A stretch of DNA of 64,000 bases from assembly GCA_013397115.1 (NCBI GenBank), contig VWZW01005505.1, positions 1,263,880-1,327,879 on the forward strand, in the 5' to 3' direction. Each line of letters begins with the position of its first letter. The first letter of the stretch is position 1. Shown one piece after another: positions 1-13,200 of this stretch. Source of the stretch: Edolisoma coerulescens (Eukaryota; Chordata; Aves; Passeriformes; Campephagidae). The translations under genes were made by a program, and so were the position numbers. Below the pieces are notes generated by a model that did not search any database, was not told the DNA's origin, and saw nothing but the letters and a program-made list of their open reading frames with translations.

Positions 1-240
1 CGGGGGCGCAGGAGGGGATGCCGCGCTCGCGGTGTGCGCATACTGGCAGAGCCGCGGGGTGTAAGTGCCTCTGTATGTGTGTTTACGTACGTGTGTCTCC
101 GGTAACGTTGCACGGAGCTTGCTTTCAGGGAGACCCTAGGCTCGCTAGCCGCAGCGTACTTCGTGTGCAGCGCTTTTCCGTTTTGCTCAAGCTTACGCGT
201 GATCAGTGCAGCGCAAGCTCTAATTTGCCTCTGTCTTGAC
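1..240 (+). promoter_or_regulatory. CpG-dense block, possible CpG-island edge with a first-exon end
   Basis: This is the only clearly CpG-rich stretch in an otherwise AT-rich window. The first 60 bases are strongly GC-rich and CpGs continue to about position 200. A splice-donor-like site, GTAAGT, begins at 61 directly after GCCGCGGGGT. An ATG at 18 is open through this point and would read 14 codons before the donor, with a purine at -3 but no G at +4. In vertebrates this combination often marks the 3' edge of a promoter CpG island and the end of exon 1. It could equally be the flank of a minus-strand or bidirectional promoter whose gene lies to the left of the window. No gene is identifiable. 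Confidence 0.4.
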
Positions 241-689
241 AGATGCTGAACCTTTGTTTGCTGGTTTGTTGCCCTTTTTCTCCCCCGTCCCCTAAATCCA
301 CGTGCAACTCGAGCAACACGGTAGGTCTCACCTGTCCAATCATTAGGGCCAAGTACACCGCTGTGGTTATTGTAAGGAAAGGGAACGTGAGTTAAAAGCT
401 GGGGAGGTAAGACTCCATGAAGGATTCCTTTCACTGCTCCTGCAGTATCCGTCCTAGCTCAGTTTCTCGTTGCAGTTGATAGTGGAAAAAATGTTACTGT
501 CCCACAGTGGCTGTTTTTATACTGCTATACACACACGTGACAGACAGAATATTGACATTCTTGCCTTTTCTTCCATCCCTCTCCCTTTAGAAATTAGGGT
601 TTAAATTAGATATCCCAGTGGTAGACGACAGAAGTGTAAAATCTGTGAAGTTGGTCCAAACTCTTCAAAATGTTTGGGAAGGGTGAGAG

Positions 690-731
<42 letters not shown>

Positions 732-3564
732 CTGGTTGGTTGGTTTTTGCTGGCTAAAATTGCCACCCTGCTCCTCTGGCAGTAAAAAGACATTCTGGAT
801 ATTCTTTTTCACTTCAAGGGGAAAAAAAAACAAACCAAACCATCGCTACAATAAACAAACAGGGAAATAAAAAATGTGCTTAGAAAATAAACTGTTATTC
901 AATAATATTACTAGGAAATAAAGCATAAATTATACCCCTATTTCTGTTCAGGTGACAAGACAGAGATGTAAAGATTGCTTTTATCCTAAGTCAGTCAATG
1001 AATTTATGTAGATTCGTCATTTCAAACAGACAGTACAAATCTTCCTTTGTGCTGCAACTCTGTAATTCTACCTTTGTCAAATGAAGACAATAAACTAAAA
1101 AGATTAATGTACATTTTGTCTTCAGTAATAAATCCTATTGTCAAATGGGGAGAACTTTTTATTCAAAGAATTGGATCAATAGTTGACTTGGTTTTGAAGC
1201 ATTTATTTAAGAAGCTACTTAAAAAAAACTAAGTTCATGCTTTTAACATCCTTAAAGAAATCTCTCAAAGGCAATTATTCTATTTGCCAATCTAGCGGTC
1301 ACCGCCATGTAGCAACAAAAAGCATGAAAGCTAGATGTGGAAATCCCTTTGGGTTCAGACAGTGCTTTCTCAATGGAAGAAGAACAGTAGGAAATTAAAA
1401 AGTGAAATGCACTTTAAAAAAATCTATTTGAATATTTTAAACAGGTTGCTTTGAATAGGTGAAGTTTCATCTCTAACCAGTAAGCTTCAAGGTCAGTGAA
1501 ATGCAAATGACAGATGCGCTCCGTGCCTGAAAGACTGGCACCAACTTTAGGTAACGTTTAGTGAGCAATATTTAAAAAGTTGACTGGCTGTTATTTTAAT
1601 CTGTAAACTCTGTGTTCAGCAATTATTTGTTCAGAAGAGCGCAGAGTGTCTTTGACTGGAATAAACTAGTACATTTTCAAAATACAGGAGGTTAATTGAA
1701 GATGCTATTTTATTAATGATGGGCCTACACCAACAGTTGTCTGCGTCAGTGAGAAGACAGTGATGTCAGTTAAATTTAGTCTGACACACTGTAATACACT
1801 ATGTGAAATTTCAACTGTTTCACAAATCTTAAAAAGCAATTTCATTATGAGTAAACCAAGATCCTTTCATGGTTATATAGGTTCTAAGAAAAGGAAGCCC
1901 TATGTAGAGCCCATAACAAGATTGATCCTATAGTAGCACATTATATCTGCTTCCATTCAAATTAATTAATTAGGCTGCTGGATACGCCTTAAAAGAACTT
2001 TTATTTGACTAAGTCAAGCTAATAATCAACTTTGGTGGCTACTTAATATATTGACCATTCACTGGAATTATGCAAGCAGAGTATTATTCTGTATTCTGGA
2101 AACATAGCTGAAAAATATGTAAGATGGATCGGAATAAATAACTAAAGTTTAAAAAAGCAGGCATAAAAAAGGAATAAAAACAGAAAGGAAAAAAGAAGAC
2201 AAAGCTATGTTTCCTAAAATTTTGTCTCATGTTGTTTACTTGCCTTCATTGGCTTCTTTCATCGCTTAAATCCCTGTGATCTCACACTTGGCATTTTGGA
2301 GTTTTAAAGGCCTTCAAACTGAGACTGCTAAAAAAAAAATTTAAAAAGCAGCCCCCACTGCCACCCACACACACTGATACAACCTCAAAAATAGCTTTCT
2401 TTATTTTCTTATGTAATGGCCTGGTTTTTGTCTGGACTCTTTAAACTGTACTTCCAAGGGCTTAAAGAGCTGCTAACATTGCATGTGGCTGCTGATACAC
2501 ATCCCATGCAGTATGTTGTATTTCAGAAATCCATCTGATGATCTCAGCAGAAAATTAAATGTATGTATTAATATTTTCAAATCAGTTACATCTGAGCAAG
2601 TTCTGGTTAAATATCCAGAGAGACAGCTAGTCAGTAAGGAGTTTCTCCAAAACAAGCATTTTTTTGCCCTCGGCCATTTTATCTGTATAGGAGGCTTTTT
2701 ACAAAAAAGATGGATTTTTCTTCCACATCTGAACAAGCAAGTTTCCACTCCTTTTTCAACTTCTTTTCAGGTGGCTGAAATGCTTTTGATCACAATTTAT
2801 AAATATGTCAGGCAAACCTTTGAGTAAACTAGCAAGAATATATCGGACAGTTTGAGCTTTAAAATTTTGTCAAAAATCACATGCTGGCATGTTACAAAGA
2901 CTCAAGAATTCTACATGACTGCCCGTTAAATTTATGGATAGACAACATCTAATATGTTATGAAATCTAACCCAATTATTACAGTCTTATAAAGATTTAAT
3001 GAATAGGTTTTCCAGCTAGCCAGAATTTGAAATATTTTACTGCTGTGAGCATTTCAAAGTCAAGAAAAAGTAGGAATTCTCCCTTTTTCAGACCCAATAA
3101 TCAATGCATGGCATTTACCTTGCCGTGTCCAACAGTTACTAGAGAATTCAGTCTTTGGACTCTTCTCTGGTTTGTATAAACAAAGCTGGATATATAAAAC
3201 TGATCGGAAGTGTGATAATGTTTCATATTTTAAAGAAAATGTATGCCAATAAACAGCTGTGTAATAGGGAGAAAACGTCATAACAACTGGATAAAAGGAA
3301 GAAAGTATGTAGCCTTTTAAGAAAAGGCTGCTTTGTTGGAAGATGATTTGCTTCCCTGTGAATTAAACCTTCAAATTGAGGTGATATGAATACATTTTTA
3401 TAATGAGTTCATATAATAACTTCTTGCTTTCTCTATTTGGTTAAGGGAAAATGATTTCTAAGGAAAACTATAGCCACAGGTCAGGTCAATGGCTTCTAGA
3501 TAAAAAAGAGAAGCTGCCTTTGGTAGTGGGAATTGTCTGTTTCTGTTTGGGTGACTATGATAAA
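241..3564. other. Unique AT-rich non-coding DNA
   Basis: No convincing gene. Short open stretches on both strands (for example around 1047-1232 and 2473-2827) show no recognisable domain and overlap each other in opposite strands, as expected by chance. The stretch contains a GT microsatellite (693-728), A-rich runs near 820-880 and 2330-2345, and an octamer-type motif ATGCAAAT near 1502. Likely intron or intergenic sequence. Confidence 0.6.
693..728. repeat. (GT)18 microsatellite
   Basis: An uninterrupted GT dinucleotide run of 36 bases preceded by a short GA run. It is long enough to be length-polymorphic. It also explains the runs of Cys-Val and Thr-His codons seen when this region is translated on either strand, so those open frames are not genes. 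Confidence 0.95.
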
Positions 3565-3930
3565 GACCTTCACCTTCTGACCTGATCACAGTCTACAACT
3601 TCCTAAAGGGGCACAGTGGAGAGAGGCAGGTGCTGATCTCTCTCTGTTGACGAGCAATAGGACACAAGCAAATGGAATGAAGTTCTGTCAGAGGAAGTTC
3701 AGGTTGGACATTAGGAAAAGGATTTTTGCTGACACCATGGTCATCACTGGAACAAGCTTCCCTGGGAAGTGGTCACAGCACCAACCATGCCAGACTTCAA
3801 GGAGCATCTTGATGATGCTTGTAAGTCACATGGTTTAGTTTTAGGTAATTCTGCAAGGAGCAGGGAGTTGGACTTGATGGTCCTTATGGGTCCCTTCTAA
3901 CTCAATATATTCTATGATTCTATTCTATGA
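3565..3930 (+). mobile_element. CR1 LINE, 3' fragment (plus)
   Basis: 5'-truncated copy of the avian CR1 non-LTR retrotransposon. It starts in the end of the reverse-transcriptase ORF (a decayed version of the segment just before the 3' UTR, including a recognisable GACATTAGGAAAAGG near 3709) and runs through the 3' UTR (GGACTTGATGGTCC near 3870). It ends in the octamer-type tail made of imperfect ATTCTATG units at 3908-3930. CR1 copies are made by target-primed reverse transcription and are usually 5'-truncated, as here. No intact ORF remains. It faces the minus-strand CR1 at 4349 tail to tail. Confidence 0.92.
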
Positions 3931-4348
3931 AAGGGCTATCACATGGGCCGTTACTATTATTGTAACTCTAAAAAATTCATGTATGGCCCCATGTGTCACC
4001 AGTGTCCTTCAGAAGCCAGGAAGAGCTTCTTATCTGTGTCAGGTGCACCAATAAGTTTTTGTGTATGTGACAAAGGAAGCTGAAAAGAGTACTTTTTTAT
4101 GTATTTTGAGGATGCTTGAGTGCCATTCACCACAACAATATATTGTAATTGTCATAATCCTCTGGCATTTGTCCAGAGGATAGTGCTGTCCAGGTCTGAG
4201 CTTGTTTTTTGGAACCAAAAAAGCTTCCAAACTGCTGAATTTATGAGCATGTTGATGGGTGGTCTACTGCTACAAAACATGTCTGAAGTCCTGAAGTTGA
4301 AACTGATGTGCCTTGGATTATAAATGTTCTGCTGATCCTGTTTGAGGT
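3931..4348. other. Spacer between two CR1 copies
   Basis: About 420 bases of unique-looking sequence between two tail-to-tail CR1 insertions. Open frames on both strands (around 4039-4323) overlap and match nothing I recognise. No gene, RNA or regulatory site seen. Confidence 0.6.
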
Positions 4349-5192
4349 ATCATAGAATCATGGAGTGGTTTGGCTTGGAACAGACATTAAAGACCATTTA
4401 GTTCCATCCCCGCTCCTGCCATGGGCAGGGACACCTTTCACTAGACCAGGTTGCTCAAAGCCCCATCCAACCTAGTCTTGAACATGTTCAGGAAGAAGGC
4501 AGCTACAACTTCTCTGCATAACCTGTTCCAGTGCCTCACCATCCTCACAGTAAAAAATTTCATCCTAGTATCTAATCTAAACCTGCCCCTCTTCTGTTTA
4601 AAGCCATTCCCTCTTGTCCAAAAACTATATGCCCTTGTAAAAAGCCCTTATCCCTCTCCCTTGCAGGCCCTCTTTAGGTACTGGAAGGCTGCTATAAGAT
4701 CTTCCTGGAACCTTCTCTTCTCCAGGCTGAACAACCCCAACTCTCTCAGCCTGTCCTCATAGGAGATGGTGGCCTCCTCTGGGCAGAGAGGCAGAATCCC
4801 CTCCCTCACCCTGCTAGCCATGCTGCTTTTGATGCAACCCAGGACACCTTTGGCTTTCTGAGCTGCAAGTGAATATTTGCTGGGTCATGTCAATTTTCTC
4901 GTCCACCCACACTCCCAAGTCCTTCTCCTCAGGGCTGCTCTCAATCCATTCCCTTCCCAGACTGTATTCATGCTTGGGATTACCCACACCCATGTGCACG
5001 ACCTTGCACTTGGCCTTGTTGAACTTCATGAGGTTTGCACAGTTCCACATCTCGAGCCTGTCCAGGTCCCTCTAGCACATCCCTTCCCTGCAGTGTGTCG
5101 GCTGCACCACACAGCTTGGTCTTGTCAGCAAACTTGCTGAGGGTGCCCTCAGTCCTACTGTCTGTGACATTGACAAAAAAATATAAGGGGTT
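4349..5192 (-). mobile_element. CR1 LINE, C-terminal RT and 3' UTR (minus)
   Basis: 5'-truncated CR1 on the minus strand, about 840 bases. The plus-strand left edge CATAGAATCATGGA is the complement of the 3' tail. Read on the minus strand, it encodes the last part of the CR1 reverse transcriptase in broken frames. The catalytic region reads FADKTKLCG (about 5110-5137), followed by GAADTLQGRDV and, in another frame, NLMKFNKAKCKV and SSPEEKDLGVWVDEK (about 4880-5040). The second aspartate of the expected FADD active site is a lysine, and at least one frameshift separates the two blocks, so the copy is dead. The 5' truncation point lies near 5192, where similarity to the element stops. Confidence 0.93.
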
Positions 5193-5330
5193 ACACCCTA
5201 AATATACAAATATACACCCTGTTAGGCACCTCAGAAGATTAATTGGTGCAAACATCTAAGAAAAGATGAAGACAACCTTTCTAATTTTCTGGAATAGGGA
5301 AATAATCAAAAGTGAAAGACATATATTACA

Positions 5331-5365
5331 ATTTGAATATATATATTCAAATATATATATAATAT
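5331..5365. repeat. AT-rich perfect palindrome plus (AT)n
   Basis: Positions 5331-5352 form a 22-base perfect palindrome (arms ATTTGAATATA around a central AT alternation), followed by more (AT)n to about 5361. It could extrude as a cruciform. In AT-rich vertebrate introns this is a common low-complexity product. Confidence 0.8.
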
Positions 5366-8300
5366 GAATGCTGACAGTTTAACTGTGCTTGAATGTTCTT
5401 AGGAAGGAATACAGTGAAGGGTATAAAAACGTAGACAACACCTTTGACCCGAGTTCTGTTTTTACCCATGTAGTGCCAGATGTTGAGTTTTCAAGCAAAT
5501 AATCATTATATGCTTGTCTAAGCTTAGACTTCTCCCTACATGGCCAACAGCTTTTTGACAAGGAGAGGTGGTGATTTAGAGATGTGTTTGATTTGGTCCA
5601 GTCTGTCTGCTCTTACATGGTTTTGGAACCTCTTCTACAACTCATACTGGAATTGCAATGTCCCTGCTGAGTGCCTTACAAAACTACACCCACTTTAGAA
5701 AAAAAACCTGTTCTTAGAAAATGTCATCACCAAGGCTTCAAAGGATTATGAACTTATGAAATCAAGAAGTTGCAATGGAAACTATCTGTCACTGTAATAG
5801 TGAGGACTTATGTTAACAAGCAAAATTTAAAGATGAAAGCTCATCTATAACAGAAGTGTCTGAAAGAGAACTTAAATATTAAAATTACTTGTCTGAAGTA
5901 ATACATTTCACAACTGGAATTTTGATACAATGATAGATATTTGACATTTATAAATATAAAAGAAAATGTTTGTGTTTCTACCACTTTTCAAGTAGATGTT
6001 TTAATTTTCATTTTAGTTTATTTTGGTTAGTTTTCTGAAATTATTGCACCTGTTGGCTTCGTATAAAGGGATGAAATCACACCCTTTTTTTACATTCAGC
6101 ACTGTTGGATCTGAAACGAATACATTTTTCAGACATGTGGTCTGTATTGCGCAGACAAATAGCTGCTACAATGAACTGTTTGCAGAATTGTCTATATACA
6201 CGGGACCCATATGTGTAGTGAAGTTACTAGATTACCACATACAAGAACTACATTCTATAATGTTTTAATGGGGGTATTGAAAACCACTTTCTTTTTGAAA
6301 TCCTAGTAATCCCTTCCTTGGTCATGGACTGCCTAGTCTTCAAATATTTCTGCACATGCTCATTTTCTTTAACTGAAATTCGATATATAGACAATTTTTT
6401 TATAACTATGGGGGAAGAAAGATGGTTAGAATATTTCTCTTCTAAATCTGAAATATATTATTTCTTTAATGTTTTTTAAAATTCTCTTCTTTCATTCTTA
6501 AGAAAAATGGAATTGCTATTTGGGAATTAAATTTAGGAGATGTATAACTAGATACTCTATATGCACTCATTTCACTTTGGACTTTATTGGGCTAGATAAA
6601 GATGAACTAATCATTGTCATTGAAGTTTACAGTTACCATTGGGCCAGTGCTTTTACGTTGCTTGTACTTACTGTTGTTAAAGAGTGGAAGGTCCTTAACA
6701 TTATTGTGGAGAACTGATTCCTGAAATAGGTTAATTACTCAAAGTTAAACATGTTCTGAATTATGTTGTTTGGAGATTAAAGTGTAAGTAGATATGAGAT
6801 TGTGACTGAAAGTGGAATTATAGAAGAGGAAGCTTAGTAGCCACCAAATAGCCACTGTACCATGATTGAGAAAAGCAACTTCTAAAACCCCAACTTTGTT
6901 GGGTGACAGTACGAGGACACCAGTTAGAAAAAAGAAGTGTATAACATCACAGTGTAAAATGTAGGCAGGAAAATATAATTTGATATGAACTAGAAGCTAT
7001 GAAGTAGAATGGAAGTGAGACCAAGGAACAATCTCTGGCTTAGCTAAGGGCATAACATGTATATTGCATTATATTAGGCAGGACGAAAAAGAGTATCTCC
7101 TTATATATATATAAATGACAGCATTAAAATTTTAAGAAAACTAAATTGCTAGTAGTGACAGAAAAAAAAGAAAGTGTTCTATATCTATTTCATTTCTGTT
7201 TCTGGAAAGAAGTAGGAGAGTGCACTTGTACTTCATAATGATGGTGAAGTATTTTCCAAGCAATTAGTTTCTAAGGAAAGCATTAAGCAGTATTTTTATG
7301 ATGAATATTTGAAAGCAGCTGATTCAGATGAACTGAAGTCAGAAGTAGACATATACGGTATTCATTTTAGGGGAATCTTGGAATACTCTAGAAACTCCCG
7401 GAAGCAGTGGATGTACTATTAAAGCTTAAAAAATAAAAAAAAAAGAAGCCCAAGCAACGTGACCCGTGTTGTAAAAGAGAAGTTAATAGAATGGTGAGGT
7501 GGGTTTCTATACATAACAGTTCAAAAGCTTTGAGTACAGAGCATTACTGCTGGAATTCAAAGCAGAAGGTTTTTGGAAGATAAAGTCTTGTCAAACAAAT
7601 GTGAATTCTTTCTTTGAGAATGTTAAAGTTTGTCTGATAAAAGTAAGTGCTTTTATACATCTGCCTCAGTAGTTGTATGCTTAGAAATTAGATACATAAG
7701 CAACACTTTCAAAATTGGGATTGTACCCTTGAAAATATTTATTCTCAAAATAATTAAAAGGTCATAAAATAGATAAGTCACTATCACACATACACACAAC
7801 ACCACATTGCATTTAAAAGGATTTTTTTATTTGTTATATGTAGAAATAAGTGGTGGTTAGGAGACTAGAGATTAAATTGTTCATATGTATAGTATAGATA
7901 AAAATGATAAAAGAATATTGTATCACCTCTTCATGCCCAGAGAATAAAATGAAGTCAAAAAGTATAAAATTTATAGAAAAGAGCCTTAAGTGCTTGGAAA
8001 CTGGAGAATATGTCTGGTTTTCTTTCCAGTGGAGAAACACTTCATAGCCTTTCTGAAGATTGCCACTAAAACTCCTTAAAGTGTAAATACAGTATGTATT
8101 TTTCATTATGAGACCTAAAATAGAACAAACTCCTAGAAACAATGATAAATTCTGCACCCCTTCAGGTACTCAAAGAAACTCTGGATCTGTCTTTTAATTA
8201 GATGCAGAGTATGCTTTAACTAAATAAAACATTTAAATCTTAGTCTGAGGCAAATACAAGGGCCTATGATATATCTGATTCTTTCTGTCCTTGAAACTCT

Positions 8301-10233
8301 GTTCCATGTGATTTTTAAATACACAATTTTAATTGCTTTAAAATAAGTCTGTATGAGTCAGGTTTGTGGAACAACATGCTAATGCACATTATTTAGCACC
8401 AAATTTGCATGTAACACACTTTTTTGTACTGATGTATCTAACACTAGTGTTTTCTCCTCGTGGTCCCCTTTCACCTTCTAATATTCCCTTAACTATTTTT
8501 TAAAGATTTTAGAAGATTCTAAACCTTACACATGTATAAAACTGGTCACAGTTATGTCCATATATTCTAATATTAAATTAAAATAGGTACTAAATATTCT
8601 AACATTGCATTAGAATGGATACTAAATTATTTTATAGGTATGTTAAAGTTTTAAATTGAGAGGTAGTTACTACATTTTTAAATTTTAGAGCAAGGACTTG
8701 TATTAGATGATTATAATTTCCCTTTGAATAATGTGAAAGTAAAATATACAGTATTAGATCAGATCATCCCCATAAGATTTTTTTTCATTCTCATTTTCCA
8801 TCAGCAAGAAATACCATACTGGGTAGTTGCAAAGTAAGTTCCCTATAAAGGACGTTATTTATTCTGCTGATACCTTACCCTCACTAATGAATAGCCAAGG
8901 ATGCCCAATAGCCACATGTAAAATCGTGGTTTGCTTTGCGTCATTTGTATTTCTTTCTCACTCCCATCAACGTATCTTTGCCCTGCATTTTCTAAATTTC
9001 TGTGCTTTTTCTCTTTCCAATTAACCATGGCTTAATCAATGACAAAAGTCTTCCTCTTCTCTCATGAGCAGTCCGAGGTTTTACTGTCGAAAACTTTTAA
9101 AAACAAAAAAATATGATTATATTTTTATATAACTTTTATGTCATATAATGTTAAAATATGTATTTTAGCCCTCCTCAGTAGAAGATATTCCTGTTGCACT
9201 TTCAGTGTATATATTAGGCAGAAATTAGTAATTGGTTTTTAATATTTTGCTATATCATACCCTTTTAAAAAAGCAATCATTTTTGACTGCTGTTATTCAT
9301 GATTTTGGGGTCATAGCTAGCCTAGGGTAAGTAGATTTGCTACCCTGCAGCCTTTTTCATTTTCTCTTAACTGCTGTATTAGAGCTCACAGTTCAGCCAG
9401 ATGACTCCAAGGCTCCAGCAGAATTCATGAATAACTGTACCTAGGCCTAATGAAGTACAACTCTCAATTTATCTGTTTGTTCCAGTATTTTCTTCCTTCT
9501 AATGTTCAGAAGATTTGTACATTACTTATTCCATCCTCTGGAGAAAAGTGACAAAATAAAGTCTTTACTTGTTTTTTTGCCATGTTGTATTTTAAAATCC
9601 AGCCATACCTCCAGTCCTTTCTTAACTTTCCTTAGTCCTTTATTTACACTTTCAAGAATTGTTTATGTCTTTAGTTATATGTTTTTTCATGGTCTGCTGT
9701 GGAGTCCTCCTAATTTACATCTTACATTTAACCTGCCAGAAATTATGCTCCTTTCTACAGAAGAAGGATTGAATTATACAAAAGAAAGATTGTATCTGTC
9801 AATGACAGAGGAAAATAGTATATTTATGGCTTATAACATATGGATCAGTATATTTATTCATTGATTTATAGTACTTAAGTATTCTTAACAAAAATTCAAT
9901 AACTTTCTAGACTTACCTTAGATTGAGGGAGGGAGGGGTATCTGGCTGGCAAACATCCTTCTTAATATGACTTTTCCAGGAGACATCAGATGAATTTTTG
10001 TTTCAAATTCCACTCACTTCATTAATTCAGCTCCGCTTTGGGATTTTCTATAGAAAGAAGAGTGAAATTGTGGTAAATTCATCTACGGTGGCATTAGGAA
10101 AGTAGTATTTTCTATACAGAATCATTATGTTAAAATTTGTGACGTACCTTAAGAGATCGTGTGCAAATCTAATCCTTCCACATTTGTCCATAGGTCATAT
10201 GGACTGACATTTTAAAGCTTCTTTGGAAGACTT

Positions 10234-10275
10234 AAAAAAAAAAAAACAAAAAAAAAAAACAACAAAAAGAAAAAA
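10234..10275. repeat. A-rich low-complexity run
   Basis: Two runs of about twelve A separated by single C, then short A-rich units. It could be the relic of a poly(A) tail, but no retroposed body is recognisable directly upstream. Confidence 0.8.
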
Positions 10276-13200
10276 TATCTGCCTGTAGCGTAGAAACCTG
10301 TGTGGTATTTGCTATTTCAATGGCAAAGGGAAGTCTGTTTGAAGGGAATGACGCTTGTAAGTCAGTGATATCATGTCTTTTCCTTATTTGTGGGGTAGAC
10401 ATTATTTCTGTTTCGTCTCCTCTTCATCATTCTCTTTATAGTCCTGTGCACATGTGTTTTTCATTGAGCTGTTCTCCATCTGTAGGACAGTGCTTGATAT
10501 ACAGAAAAATAGGGATTAAACAACATTCTAGTAAAGTTTAGAGGAAAGTGGAAATTCTGCTAGTAATAATGTTAGTTTTAGAAAATATCAACATAATATA
10601 GTCCACACTTAATGATTATGCCTTGTGGACCTCAAAAACTGTTGGGACCTGATTTATTCTTTAGAATCAAGGAACGTAAAGTATAAAACAGAATATGCTA
10701 AATTGAATTAGTAAATTGCTTCTAATGTATAATTTTAGACCAAGGTAATAATTTTCTGTGTTCACAGAAAAGTGCAAGAAAATGGCAGTGTTTATGTATA
10801 TTGTTAGTGCATAAATTAATTGTACTACCTTTTGCAATTCAGAACTTCTTTATACAAATTACACGTTCTAGCTACATACTAGCATTTTTCTGCTGGAATG
10901 ATTGTACTCATATGGTAAGATCTTTCTATGAGGCGTATTTAAGGTCTTCTAAAATGTATGTTTGTATTTTTATGTATGTAGAAATGTTTATGTATATGTA
11001 TATTTATATTTCTTGCAATTTTTTCTATTTTTTCTTCTTGCAAAGAACTTTAAATGAAAACACAAAATTAATTAAGATGTACCTAAGCTTTTGGCTGGAT
11101 CCAATGCCATTGTATTGCTACTGAAAACAGTGATATCAGATAAAAGTGTGTTAACATGGAAATAAATACTTCAGGTCTCTAAATCCAAATTACATTTTCC
11201 AGTGTCACTGCAAAAGCCACCAGAAAAACATGTAATATTTAAATTGCAGAAGTGTCGTGTGCATGACATCCACAACATTGTTGGACTTTTCCCCTATAAA
11301 TGTTCATACCAGCTGTTGAGATCAACTAGTCAAAGGTTTTGGTATCTGGTGCTTCTGTTGATTTGCATTGTTCTGCAGATCAGGCTCTGTGGTAATTCCT
11401 ATATATAGTGCAATGAGAAATATCATAAAGAAATCATGGTAGTAATGGAAATAAAAGAGCTGGTTCAGATTTAGGACTAATTACAATGGCTGTAGTGGTT
11501 CTACACCTCGTATTATTACCAGATCAGGAATTTATATATAAACTCTGAGAGATCTCATTTCATGTGTCTGTCCCGGTTGCTCTACACTGTTCCACATGAC
11601 TGCTTTGCATCCATGGAGCGTGCAGCATCTGGGATACATCTTTAATGCAATCACTGTTTGGCAGAGTGGCAACAGATAGCTTAGAAGTTCCTCACTCAGG
11701 TACCAGTAATGCCATAGCTGTACAAGAAATCCCTTGGTCCTTGGTATTAAGTTGATTATTTTATTTCAGTAAGTTAATTGCTTTTATCCCCTTCTGTCCT
11801 TTCCACCTTTCCACTGTGTCGAACTCTGAAAAAGTCTGCCATGAACAAGAGGAACAAAAAATTAAAATTGAAAAGCTTAGGTGTGCTCTGAGACAATGGG
11901 AGAATTGCAGTGCTGAGTATTGCATATTGTTAAGCTAATTCTTAAATGTATTAAAAAACAGATACTGAAAACAGTGTACTATTGCCAATGATCATGCAGA
12001 GTATAATGAAACAATCTCATTTTTTTAAAATCGTTACCTGATTTAAATTAGATAATCATTTTCAAGCTACTACATTCAGTAGTAGTTGGTCATTGTCCTA
12101 CACACTGATCCTTCGACTAGCTGCTTTTCCGCTTCTCTCGTATGCTTTTTTTCTTTACTCTTCCTTTTGTTTTTTCAAGAGGATAATAAAGAAGAGTGAA
12201 TCCTTTCAAAACCTGTCACATGTTGATTGATCCTGTCTATTTACCAATTCAAAATACATTTTTAACACCTCCAAGATACTAAAAAAAAGAGGTTTGTATT
12301 AAATTTATATATTGATACCCAGCTCTGTGTTTTTTGTAAAGAGACAAAGCTATCACTAGCTGCCTGAGTGTGCTAAAGAAATGAGAATTTGAGGGAAGAG
12401 CCACTTCAAGCTTAACCCAGGCCAATGAAGTTATGTGAGTTGAAAAGAGATGCAATTTAACAAATTGGCAGAGACCATTACTGTTTCTCATATCAAGGTT
12501 ATTTGTGTTCTGAGTTTCAGAACATTTCATGTTGCCTCAAAGACCCAGTGTCTGCCTCCCAGGAATTTCCCTGTGTCTGTCCAAGGCTGAGATAGATTAC
12601 AGAAATAAGATAATTTATCTTTATGTCAAAACAAGTGTATATATTTAACATATTACATTTTCCATTTTAAAAGTGGCTAAAGGACAAATTCATATAAAAA
12701 AATCAAAATCAATAGATAAAGTTCTATTGACTAAAACCTTTTTAATTTACTTTTAAATAAAATTTTAGATCCAATTTTGCAGCACTTACAAAAATATCAA
12801 AGAATCAAGTCATTAAGAACATTTAGAACCTTAAGAACATTTAATAATTTAGAAATCATACTTAGGATTTCTGGGAAAGATTTCTTTATCTTCCCACTGA
12901 AATTTATATTTTTCGGAGTATTTCTTTCTTTTTCCACAGAATAGGGAACATTACACAATCTATCACATATTAAGGAGAAAAAATGTTGATGTAAAACCAG
13001 TACTTACTTCTCTGCTTTTTACTCCTCCTGTAGGTGGAACTACAGATCTGCATGTGAAATCATCAGGAAAACATTTTTTATTAACATTTAAATAATATCG
13101 TATTTTTTCAACTCTGTTTTTGGTGAGCCATTGTTTTTTTCTTAATGACTAAAAGAAAAAAGGTTCTTTTAAACTATTTGATTAAAACAGAAAAAAAATG

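Noticed and set aside
606..870. Open frames on both strands with Cys-Val or Thr-His runs
   Set aside because: They are translations of the (GT)18 microsatellite, not proteins.
1495..1530. ATGCAAAT octamer as a functional enhancer
   Set aside because: A single 8-base match is expected by chance in AT-rich DNA of this length. No supporting cluster of sites is visible.
4451..5259. Plus-strand frames across the CR1 at 4349-5192
   Set aside because: Antisense shadows of the CR1 reverse transcriptase on the minus strand.
9502..9864. 120-codon plus-strand frame
   Set aside because: AT-driven hydrophobic and Ser/Leu/Phe-rich composition, no domain, no splice or promoter context. Expected by chance in 64 kb.
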